A stretch of DNA of 41,769 bases. Source: Anaeromyces robustus (taxonomy: Eukaryota > Neocallimastigomycota > Neocallimastigomycetes > Neocallimastigales > Neocallimastigaceae). This document shows, piece after piece, positions 1 through 9,700 of this stretch. Position numbers and translations under genes: made by a program. The DNA lies in assembly GCA_002104895.1 (NCBI GenBank), contig MCFG01000498.1, positions 1 through 41,769 on the forward strand, read 5' to 3'. How positions within the stretch are numbered: the first letter of the stretch is position 1; the number at the start of each line of letters is the position of its first letter. Below the pieces are notes generated by a model. That model worked only from the letters and a program-made list of their open reading frames with translations. It made no database searches and had not been told where the DNA came from.

Positions 1-347
1 TAAAAAAGATTTTATTTTAGGGAAAAAAAAAAGCAAAATAAAAAAAATTTAAATGGTAAAAGAAAAGGAAAAGATAAAAAAAAATAGAATTTTCCAGTCT
101 TTTTATTCATGAATTTTTTTTTTTCTAATATTAATAAATTAAAAAATTTTTTATTTTTATAGTTATTTTTATAGTTAATTTATATTATTATTAATTATTA
201 TTTAATTTTATTATATATAAAATTTTTTTTTTTTTAATTTTTATTTATGCTTGTTATAATAATGGCCGGATATCTGGTATTCTTTAACGAACACAAAAAA
301 AATATTTTTAATTTTTAATATTATTTAATTTGTGATATTTAAAATGT
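1..347. other. A/T-rich non-coding edge with a small GC-richer islet
   Basis: Mostly A/T homopolymers. The exception is a roughly 30-base islet at 262-292 containing GGCC and the near-palindrome CCGGATATCTGG (266-277). An 18-codon ATG frame opens here (262-318, plus strand, beginning MAGYLVFFNEH). It is too short and unsupported to call a gene. It could be a lone exon or the end of an old element. Confidence 0.4.
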
Positions 348-457
348 ATCCTAATAAATAAATAAATAAATATTCAATAAATAAATAAATAACTAAATAA
401 ATAAATAAATAAATAAATAAATACATAAATAAATAAATACATAAATAAATAAATACA

Positions 458-492
<35 letters not shown>

Positions 493-541
493 ATAGATAG
501 ATAAATAAATAAATTAATAAATAACTAAATAAATAAATAAC

Positions 542-572
<31 letters not shown>

Positions 573-675
573 ATACATAAATAAATAAATTAATAAATAA
601 ATAAATAAATAAATAAATTAATAAATAAATAAATAAATAAATAAATAAATACATAAATAAATAAATAAATATATA
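348..675. repeat. (AAAT)n tetranucleotide array, interrupted
   Basis: About 330 bases of AAAT/ATAA units with scattered single-base variants. The variants include ATAC, TTAA, ACTA and GATA units that recur every few repeats, for example three successive ATACATAAATAA-type blocks near 420-465. The block pattern suggests higher-order duplication inside the array. Confidence 0.9.
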
Positions 676-1027
676 TATTAATCTATTTTTTTAGATAGAG
701 AATTAATTATAAGCATTTTTATTGTTTTATGTGTTAATTTAATATATTTCTTAATTTTTTTTTACTTTTTTTTTTAAAAAAATCATTAATTATTATTTAT
801 GGAACTAACAAATAATTTTATAGAAATATAAGAATATATATGTATATGTATATATATAAACTAATAATAAATAGAAAATTAAATAAATGAAAAAAAAAAT
901 TTTTTTTTCTTTTCTATTGTAGTTTATTTGCTTTTTTTCTTTTTTTTTTTTTTTTTTTATTTCTATTATTAATAATTTTTTTTTTTTTTTTACTTAATAT
1001 TAAAGGTTAGGGAGTTTTTATTTAATA

Positions 1028-1106
1028 TATGACTAATTTTTAATTTAGAGTACTATAACAATATTAATATAAATTAAAAATTAATATAAATTAAAAATTA
1101 GTCATA
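1028..1106. repeat. Perfect 20-bp inverted repeat (hairpin)
   Basis: Positions 1028-1047 and 1087-1106 are exact reverse complements, separated by 39 bases. The spacer and right arm also contain a direct repeat of AATATAAATTAAAAATT. This could be the terminal repeats of a tiny element or a transcript hairpin. Confidence 0.75.
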
Positions 1107-1148
1107 AGTAAAGTGTTACAAAAAATTAGGTAGAATAATGTGGGAGTG

Positions 1149-1197
1149 TTGTATTACGAGTACAATTTATGTTGGACGATTTATAAATGTAATACAA
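1149..1197. repeat. 9-bp inverted repeat TTGTATTAC/GTAATACAA
   Basis: The arms at 1149-1157 and 1189-1197 are exact complements with a 31-base loop, directly after the stronger hairpin at 1028-1106. Confidence 0.5.
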
Positions 1198-1264
1198 TGT
1201 GGCGTATAAAAAAAATAAGGTTAGATTTATTATGAAACCCATTTTTATTATATTATATTTCAAT

Positions 1265-1279
1265 TTTATTTATTTATTT

Positions 1280-1370
<91 letters not shown>

Positions 1371-1412
1371 TTATTTATTTATTTATTTATTATTTTTATT
1401 TAGTATTTATTA
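1265..1412. repeat. (TTTA)n array
   Basis: About 150 bases of TTTA repeats with single ATTA slips. The hydrophobic LFIY-type open frame across it is an artefact of the repeat, which has no stop codon in one frame. Confidence 0.9.
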
Positions 1413-2660
1413 TTTGAAAATATAAAAATATTAATATATTTATTAATAAATTATTAATAATTCATAATATTATTAATATTTTAAATATAAAAAAAATATT
1501 CAATATTATTAAATAAAAATATTCAATAAGATTAAAATATTAAATAAAAAGAATATTAAAATATATTATTAAATAAAAAAAATAAATAAAATATTATTAA
1601 TAAAATATTTACTTTATATTTTATTTAATTTTTTTTTTTTTTTTGGCTTCAGCTATTTAATAAAATTTTTATTTTATTTATATAAAGTAAACAATTATTA
1701 TTATTTATTAAAATTTTGAATTTAAAATCTATATAAATAATATAAAAAATTGTTTACTTAAATTTTATACCAATAATTTTATATAAACAATTAATAATAA
1801 TAAATTATTTATATAAAAAAATTGTGTCACAATTAAAATATATTCTTATTCTTATTCTTATTATTATTATTATTATTTTTCAATTTATAATAATTATGCT
1901 TTTTTATTATTATCTTTATATTTTTATTTTTATTTTTCCTATTCAATTATATATTATATTTTCATTTTCTACTTCGACATGATCATAAAAATATCTATTT
2001 CTATTATATATGATAAAAATTTTTATTTAAAGATTAATGTCATATTGAAAAAATATTCCTTTTTATTGTTTTTGAAGTGAAAAGATGATATGACAAGTAT
2101 ATTTACTATTTAAGTTTATTTAATGATTAAAATTTTAAGGTTTGCTTCAAATGAAAAATATATATATAATAATTTAGAGTAAACTTTAAAGCTAAAGTCA
2201 TTAAATAAAGAGAAAAAAAAAAAAAGAAGTTTTAAAATCTATATGTGTTAGATATATTTTTTGACAAATAACTTTAATAACATAATATTTAATATTTAAT
2301 ATTTAATATTTAATATTAATGATAATTTTACTTTGTACTTTGTGTTTTAATTTTTAAAGTGGTACGAATTATATATAATATATACAAATATATATTACAC
2401 ACAATTTTTTGTAAATTTAAAGATAAAAAAAAAAAACAATAATCATTATAATAAAAATAATATATAAAAAAACACAATAATATCATTATCTTTTGAATTT
2501 ATATTATTTAATTGTTTAATTTAGTTTGATTGTTTGACAAGTATGGTTTTATAAATGAGTAGAAAAGGAAATATTGATATAGTAAGGGTGGAATAAATAT
2601 GTTATTATATAATATCTATATAGTAATTATATAGTAATACTTTTTGAATTAGTTTTGTTA
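1413..2660. other. A/T-rich non-coding region
   Basis: No gene seen. It contains (TTA)n near 1858-1876, four tandem ATATTTAAT-type units near 2285-2320, and the imperfect inverted repeat at 2115-2209. Confidence 0.5.
2115..2209. repeat. Imperfect ~34-bp inverted repeat
   Basis: The left arm (2115-2148) begins TTTATTTAATGA. The right arm (2176-2209) ends with its exact complement TCATTAAATAAA. The rest of the arms pair with about ten mismatches around a 27-base loop. This could be a MITE-like remnant or a long hairpin. Confidence 0.5.
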
Positions 2661-3310
2661 TAAAATTTATTTACACTTTTTTTTTTTTAAACTACTGATA
2701 TGTAAAAAAAATAATAAGAATAAAACAAGAATATTATATAAATTATATAAAGAAATTTTTTTTTTAAATAAAAAAGAAAATAAGAAAAAAAAGTACATAT
2801 CAAAAAAAAAGTACATATCAATTTTTTTTTTATGTAAGTATTAGGAAATATGAAAGGGAAACAAACAAACAAAACAAAAAGAAAAAATTTATCAAGTAAA
2901 AAGAAGAAAAAGTTAATTAATTAATAAATTTATTAATATCATTTAATTATTTTTGTAGCTTTTTTTTTTTTTTTTTTTGTAGTTTAAAATTTATTTACAC
3001 TTTTTTTTTTTTAAACTACTGATATGTAAAAAAAATAATAAGAATAAAACAAGAATATTATATAAATTATATAAAGAAATTTTTTTTTTAAATAAAAAAG
3101 AAAATAAGAAAAAAAAGTACATATCAAAAAAAAAGTACATATCAATTTTTTTTTTATGTAAGTATTAGGAAATATGAAAGGGAAACAAACAAACAAAACA
3201 AAAAGAAAAAATTTATCAAGTAAAAAGAAGAAAAAGTTAATTAATTAATAAATTTATTAATATCATTTAATTATTTTTGTAGCTTTTTTTTTTTTTTTTT
3301 TTTGTAGTTT
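2661..3310. repeat. 324-bp tandem duplication, two near-identical copies
   Basis: Copy 1 (2661-2984) and copy 2 (2985-3310) read the same base for base where I compared them. The only difference found is the T run before the closing GTAG (19 versus 20 T). Each copy contains a nested direct repeat of AAAAAAGTACATATCA and a CAAA-rich stretch, and ends in ATTATTTTTGTAGC plus a T run. Identical minus-strand frames of 61 codons in both copies look non-coding. The near identity implies recent duplication or ongoing homogenisation. Confidence 0.95.
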
Positions 3311-3326
3311 AAGAAAGTCTGTTTAT

Positions 3327-3419
3327 ATGAGGAAAATTTCCTTGACTAAAAATTATTTTTGTAGTTGAAAAAATTTTTTCTGGATGAGGAAGATTTCCTT
3401 GACTAAAAATTATTTTTGT

Positions 3420-3457
<38 letters not shown>
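3327..3457. repeat. 40-bp direct repeat ×2 (period 57) ending in a 36-T run
   Basis: 3327-3366 and 3384-3423 differ by one base. Both contain TTTCCTTGACTAAAAATTA and end TTTTTGTAGTT, the same ending as the neighbouring 324-bp units. Positions 3422-3457 are uninterrupted T. Confidence 0.85.
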
Positions 3458-4406
3458 CGTAATTGAGGAAGTCTATTTAATTAAAGAAATATATATATTT
3501 TTTTCGTGGAAGTAGAAGACTTTTATAGTTATTAAATTAAAGTAGAAAAAACAAGTTTAAATTCTATTTAATAAAAATCAATCAAAGAATATTAAAACTT
3601 TTATTAGATTTATTTCATTCCATAAAAAAAAATAATTATCTATCATTTAACTGGTAATTCATATAAAAGAGTATAAAATTGATTAAATGAATTTTTTTTC
3701 ATAAAAAAAAAAAAAAAAAAATACTCATTAATAATAATAATATCAATTATTTTTGTTGGTGTTGTTGTTGTTGTTGTTATTATTTTTGTTTTAATAAATA
3801 TCACAATAAAAATTAACAATATAAATTATATATTATAATATAGTATACAATAAAATCATATAAATATTTATAATAACAAAAAAAAAAAAAAAAGGTCAAT
3901 AATTAGAGAGAATGATATTATTACACTATAAAAAATACAAATATATATTCTTTGAAATTTTGTAATTTATTTTTTTACTTTTTATTTTTTTTTTATACAT
4001 ATTTTTTATACAATTATATGTAAAATTTTCTTTCTTTTTTCTTTTTTTTTTTTTTTTTTTTTTGTTTATTTATTTATTAATTGCATTTTGTAAATAATTT
4101 ATTTTTTTTTTTATTTTATTTTATATTTCTAAATGTTTTTAAAGGATAATATTTTTTTTATCCATTTAAAATTAAAAATATTTTTTATTTTTTTTTTTTT
4201 TTAAAAAAAATAAATTATTTAAATTTATTTGAATTTGATGTATTTAACATCATACTATTTAAATTTTGTTAATTATTATTTAAAGTTTATTATTAATAAT
4301 AATTATTTTTTCTTTTTTTTTTTTTTTTTTTTTTTCATTTTAAATATATTTCTTCAAGAAATATATTTATATATATATATAATTTTTTTTATATTAAATT
4401 TTATAT
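3458..4406. other. Non-coding region downstream of the nitroreductase
   Basis: A/T-rich, with a short (GTT)n run near 3760-3780 and several T runs. It probably includes the 3' untranslated end of the minus-strand gene beginning at 5177. No coding sequence recognised. Confidence 0.5.
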
Positions 4407-5177
4407 TTACTTCTTCTTTTCAACAGGAACAAAACCTTGTTGTTTTAATAATTCATAATCATCTTCGTATAAACCATAAAATTGGGAGTATTTATTAGCA
4501 AGATTTTCTGACCAAGTTTCTTCACGAGAATTAGTAGATCTTTGGGAAACATATTTTTTAAATTGTTCATCATAAATATCTACATTAGCTTTACACTTTT
4601 CAGTATCATATTTTTCTTCAAATAAAACACCTTCCATTGGTAATCTTGGTTTAACACCTGGATTTTCATCTGGATAACCAATACATAAACCAATCATTGG
4701 TAAAACATATTTTGGTAAATTTAATTCTTTAACTACTTCAAGTGGATTTGTACGAATAAGACCAATTGGAACAGTACCAAGTCCCATAGATTCAGCAGCA
4801 ACAATAGCATTTTCCATAGCAATACCAGCTTCATGAGAAGCAACTAAAAGAGTATCTAATTGTTCAATATAATCTTTAGTAAATTGTTCACTTTTACCAT
4901 TCTTTTCAAAAGCGTAAGCAGTACGATAAAAATCAGCACAGAAAACTAAAAATACTGGACAAGTACCAATAAATTTTAAATTTAAAGATAATTCAGCAAG
5001 TTTTTGTTTACGAGCTGTATCTTTAACAGCAATTATTGAAACATGTTGAGCATTACACCAATTTGGAGCAGCTTGAGCAGCTTTAATAATAAGATTTAAT
5101 TTTTCATCTTCAAGTGGTTGATCTTTGTATTTACGAATAGATTGATGTTTAAAAAGACTTTCAAGAACTGGATTCAT
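4407..5177 (-). CDS. NfsA-like flavin nitroreductase (NAD(P)H-dependent)
   Basis: A complete 256-residue, single-exon gene of the nitroreductase/flavin reductase superfamily. Family members bind FMN and move two electrons from NAD(P)H to nitroaromatics, quinones or flavins, here probably in the cytosol. The N-terminal motif HQSIRKYKDQPL (residues 11-22) matches the family H-x-S-x-R-x-[FY] FMN-phosphate signature, with H11, S13 and R15. Then come AAPNWCNAQHVSIIAV (about 35-50) in the flavin-contacting region, GLGTVPIGLIRTNP near 132-145, and GLCIGYPDENPGVKPRLP near 163-180. That last block resembles the GLC-GWP-VKPRLP region of NfsA/FRase-I proteins. The length fits the family (about 240-250). 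The start is the first ATG after an A-rich leader. The sequence looks bacterial and lacks introns, unlike the other genes here, which suggests lateral acquisition; a phylogeny would decide. The exact substrate cannot be told. Confidence 0.93.
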   Translation of the reverse strand: MNPVLESLFKHQSIRKYKDQPLEDEKLNLIIKAAQAAPNWCNAQHVSIIAVKDTARKQKLAELSLNLKFIGTCPVFLVFCADFYRTAYAFEKNGKSEQFTKDYIEQLDTLLVASHEAGIAMENAIVAAESMGLGTVPIGLIRTNPLEVVKELNLPKYVLPMIGLCIGYPDENPGVKPRLPMEGVLFEEKYDTEKCKANVDIYDEQFKKYVSQRSTNSREETWSENLANKYSQFYGLYEDDYELLKQQGFVPVEKKK

Positions 5178-6181
5178 TTTTTTTATTCTTTTATTCTCAA
5201 TTGAAATTTTAAAAATTATATATATATATATTTTTTTATTTTTCTAAAAATTTTTTTTTCTTAAAAGGAAAAAAAATATATTTAAATATTTTTTATTTTT
5301 TTTTTTTGAAATTTTAATAATATACAAATAAAATTTTTATATATTAAAAAATATTAATTTATTGTAGCAATCTAATATTTATTTATTCATATATTTCTAT
5401 TCATTTACTTAATTAATGGTTATTTATATCTTTTATAAATTTTTATTCATTTATTTAATTAAGAATTAAGAATTAATTAATTAATATTTATTTATTTAAA
5501 TTTATTTAATTATATATTATTTATTTATTTATTTATTTAATCTGATTTATTATTAATTTAATCCCAATTATTAATAATTGGATTTTCATAAACGGAATTT
5601 GGAAATAAAAATTATTATAAAATTCCAATTCCAATTTTCCGTCAATAAAAAAGAAAACATTTATTATTTTATTTTTTTGTATTAATATATATAATGTATT
5701 GTAATGTATTATAATGTATTATTATGTATATAAATTATAATGTTTTAATCTTTAAATTTTATTTATTATTCTTAGTTTACTTTCTTCTTCATTTAATGTT
5801 GTATAATAATGAATAATATATTAAATAAATTAAATATTTAATGTATCATACTTATATATTGCAATATATTACAATATATTGTTAATATTAGAAATCAAAT
5901 TAAGATTTGTTTGGTTCAAAATTGTTTAATATTGACGTTGCATTTATTTTTAAACTTAAATTTTATTTGTTTGTTTTAATGATTTGATTATATAATATTA
6001 GATATTATATTAGTATTATATACTATCCTATATATTATTAAATTATAATATATTAAATAACATATATTAAATTATTAAATTATTAAATCATTATTATATA
6101 ATAATTATTTCTTTTGCTTTTTTTTTTTTTTTAAAAAAAAAAATCATGATATTTATTTTTATTGTTATTAATTTAATATAC
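5178..6181. other. Upstream region of the nitroreductase
   Basis: Promoter-side A/T-rich DNA with TTTA/ATTA runs near 5440-5545, a structured block at 5564-5642 and no coding sequence. Confidence 0.45.
5564..5642. repeat. 18-bp palindrome followed by hairpin, CCAATT-rich
   Basis: CCAATTATTAATAATTGG (5564-5581) is a perfect palindrome. Right after it, ACGGAA(TT)TGGAA at 5592 pairs with TTCCAATTCCAATTTTCCGT ending at 5642. It lies about 390-465 bases upstream of the nitroreductase start. A regulatory role is possible but unproven. Confidence 0.6.

Positions 6182-6254
<73 letters not shown>
6182..6254. repeat. (AAAT)n array
   Basis: About 18 uninterrupted AAAT/ATAA units. It is followed by CAAA/CAACAAA-rich sequence at 6273-6321. 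Confidence 0.9.
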
Positions 6255-6706
6255 ATGACGAAATCATTATAAAACAAAAACAAAAAACAAACAACAAACA
6301 AACAACAAACAAACAAACAAACAGAAAAAAAAAAAAAAAAAACATCAAAAATTAATAATAATAATCGAAGGAAAAGAAAAACGAAAAAAAAAGAGAAATA
6401 ACAAAAAAATTAAAAAAAAAAAAAAATTTTTTTTATTTTTCTTAGAATATTTTTAATATATTTTTAAATATAATTAATATAATTTGGTTTAAAGATAATT
6501 GAATGTAGATTTCTTTTTATTTTTTTTTAAACAAAATAATAATATATATATAATTATTTATATACATTAGAATTTATCTTTTATAATTATTTAGAATTTA
6601 TATTTATTATAATTATTTATACAAAAGATATCGGAAAGAATTTAATAATTTTACATTTGAAATTATATTAGTAATAAAAATTATTACGTGATATATGAGG
6701 TAAATC

Positions 6707-6708
<2 letters not shown>

Positions 6709-6767
<59 letters not shown>
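6709..6767. repeat. (AAT)n trinucleotide array
   Basis: About 20 perfect ATA/AAT units between genes. The same triplet expands as Asn codons inside the genes of this window. Confidence 0.9.
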
Positions 6768-9700
6768 GTTACAACTAATAATAACAATTGTATTAATAAT
6801 AACAAATAAAAATAAATTATTATATATTATATATATAATATAATTATTAGTATTATTTTATTTTTTTAATTATAAATTCATATAATAGTAGTTGCGTGAT
6901 AATAATAACATTTAAGGAGCCAAATCTATTATTTAGTGAAAATCAATAATATATATTAATGTATTATGAAATGTAATTTTTTTCATATATATATATATAA
7001 AGAATTAATAATTATATATATATGTTTATCTTAATAATAATAAATAATAGTTACGAGATTCAACTGATATAATTATATGAATATATTAATTATAATATAT
7101 AATAATAACATAATTATCATTTTTTAAGTTTTTCTTTTTATTAATAGAATAATATTTCATATTATTTTTATGATAATATAATTATGTTTTAGTTTTATTA
7201 ATAGAATAATATTTCATATTATTTTGATAATAACATAATGAATAACAAACATTACAAAAATATATATTGATAAAAAATGTATATGTAATAAATAATATTA
7301 AAAAAATATGATTATTTTAATAATAATATTTGTATTAATAATTATTTAGTTATTTTTATAAAATTAAAGATGATAGCATTTTACAGTTATGATATTTAAA
7401 TAATAATATTTAACTATATTTAATTTATAATTCTATTTTTAAATATTTTTAAATACATTTAAATATATAATAAACCTTATAATAATCTTATAATAGTGTA
7501 TCAATATATTTATATATGTGTGTGTATTATATCTAAGATTTTAATTCATAGATATTATATATATGTGTTAAAATATCAATATATAATAATATTATCATAT
7601 TTATATTATTTAATTATTGTTAAAATCCCTTGAAGTTAGTTAGAAACTAATTATTGTTATTCAGATTCAGATGGAAAACAAAAAATGAACCAAAATAAAA
7701 TATAATAGCGATTTTTTTAATGGAATAAAAAATAATTGAATTTATTGCGGGGGACACTTGACATAATGAAAGTAAAAAAAAAAAAAAAAAACATAAAGTG
7801 TCATAGTTACATAATAATCAAGCTATTACATATTATTAATTGTTTTAATTGAAATTTAATATATTTAAAATAATATTTGATTTAAAAATAAATAATGAGA
7901 TGGGCTTATTTTATATAGAATAATATTTGAATATATTTGGCTCATTATAATAAAATAAAATAATAAAAAAAATAAAAAAAAAAAAATTTTTTTTCATTTT
8001 AATAATTTATTAAATTATTTATTTATATATAGGAAAATAAATATGTAAAATAATGAATAAAAGTTTTTTAAGTGTAACATTTTTCATTATGTTTGCCAAT
8101 CATTAATTAAAATTTATTCAATTATATTAAAATTGTGTATTTAATTTTATTTAATTTTTTTATTTTATTTTTTTTATTTTATTTTTTAGTTTTTTTTGTT
8201 TTTATTTTATTTATTTATATTTATAACGATATAATAAAAATAATATTATTTTTCTATTTAATTTTTTTGATTTATTATTTATCTCTTTTTTTATAACTTT
8301 TTTTTTTGTAGATTTTTTTTATTATTATTATATTTATTGTTTTTTTTTTTTTTTTATAGCTTTTTCTTTTTTTTTTTAAATAGTATTTTCTATTTATAAT
8401 ATTTTTTTTTTTTTTTCAATAATTATGGATATTTTTTTTAATTTTAAAATTTTATTAATAAATTTGTTTATTTATTTAAATTAATAATTATTTGTTCATT
8501 TATTTATTATAGAATAAAAAATTTAATAAATCAATTAATCTAAATTTTTTAAAAATTATAATAATTAAAGTTTATACTACATTTTAACTTAAAACAAAAA
8601 ATTCCATTTTCGAGTTATATATTTATGACATCATATATTATAATTAATTACATTTATATTTTATTTATTAATTTTTTAATTTAATTTAATTATATAAACC
8701 ATCAAATTAAAAAAAAAAAAAAAAATTAATAATAATGAAAAATTACATTATATTTTTAAGAAGAAAAAAAAGAAAAATTAAAAATCTTAATTAATATAAA
8801 AGAAGTACATTTTTCTTTTCTTTTTTTTTTTTTTTTTTAATTTATTTATCATACCTATTTTATTTTTCTCTTTTCATTTAATATTTACTGTTTTATTTTT
8901 TTTTTCTAAATATATTTTAGTTAAATCATTTTTGCTTTACAATAATAAAACAATTTTTTATTGAAATTATAAAGAAAAAAAAAATAGTTAAATAATATTA
9001 ATATGAACTTTTTTTAAATAAAAATTATATTTCATTTTTTTTTATCAATTTTCATTTAAATTCATTCACTTTTTTTTTATTCCAACAATTCCTTTTACAA
9101 TTTTTTTCTTATTTTCTTCTCTTTATCATATTTTTTTTTGTTTATTTTAATTAAAGTATATTGAATATACTTTATAGATGATAAATGAAATTATAATTTT
9201 TTTTAAAAAAATATTAATATTTGTAACTACAACAACAACAACAATTTTTTGAACATTATAAATATTTTGATAATATTTATAAATTTTTTAATAGCAGATA
9301 AACAAAATCAAAAAAAAAAAAATAGAAAAAAAAATAGAAAAAAAATAGAAAAAAAAATTAGAAAAAAAATAGAAAAAAAAATTAGAAAAAAAAATTTTAA
9401 AAAAAAAAAAAAACGTATAAACAAATCAATTTTTCAGTTATAGTTTTGAAAACTATATAGATATATTTAGTTATTAAAAATATTTTTTTTATAAAAAAAG
9501 AGAAAAAAAAATAAAAGAGTAAATATAACAATTAAACATAAGAAAATAAAAAAAAAAAATTATTTTCAAGAAGATAAAAATATATATATATAAGAGTGTA
9601 ATTTTTTAATGGAAGCAAATTAAGTTATTAAAAATATAATAGTAAGTTTAAAAAAAAAAAAAAACAACAGCAGCAAAATTGATAAATTTAAAAAATAACA

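Larger units (their letters stand above)
676..1264. other. Non-coding region with two inverted repeats
   Basis: Homopolymer-rich to about 1005, then more mixed sequence (1005-1235) with runs such as GGTTAGGGAG and GTGGGAGTGTTG. It holds the inverted repeats at 1028-1106 and 1149-1197. No open frame with credible protein content was seen. Confidence 0.5.

Noticed and set aside
1199-1417. 72-codon hydrophobic plus-strand frame
   Set aside because: Produced by the (TTTA)n array, which has no stop in this frame; the peptide is a repeat of LFIY-type residues.
2687-3196. Two identical 61-codon minus-strand frames suggesting a duplicated gene
   Set aside because: Phe/Tyr/Ile-rich low-complexity translation of A/T-rich DNA. 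The identity reflects the 324-bp duplication, not coding constraint.
4229-4498. 89-codon plus-strand frame overlapping the nitroreductase 3' end
   Set aside because: Mostly poly-Phe from a T run; its last part is the antisense of the nitroreductase.
9249-9443. Lys-rich 64-codon frame
   Set aside because: Encoded by A runs with AGAAAAAAAA repeats; no protein-like composition.
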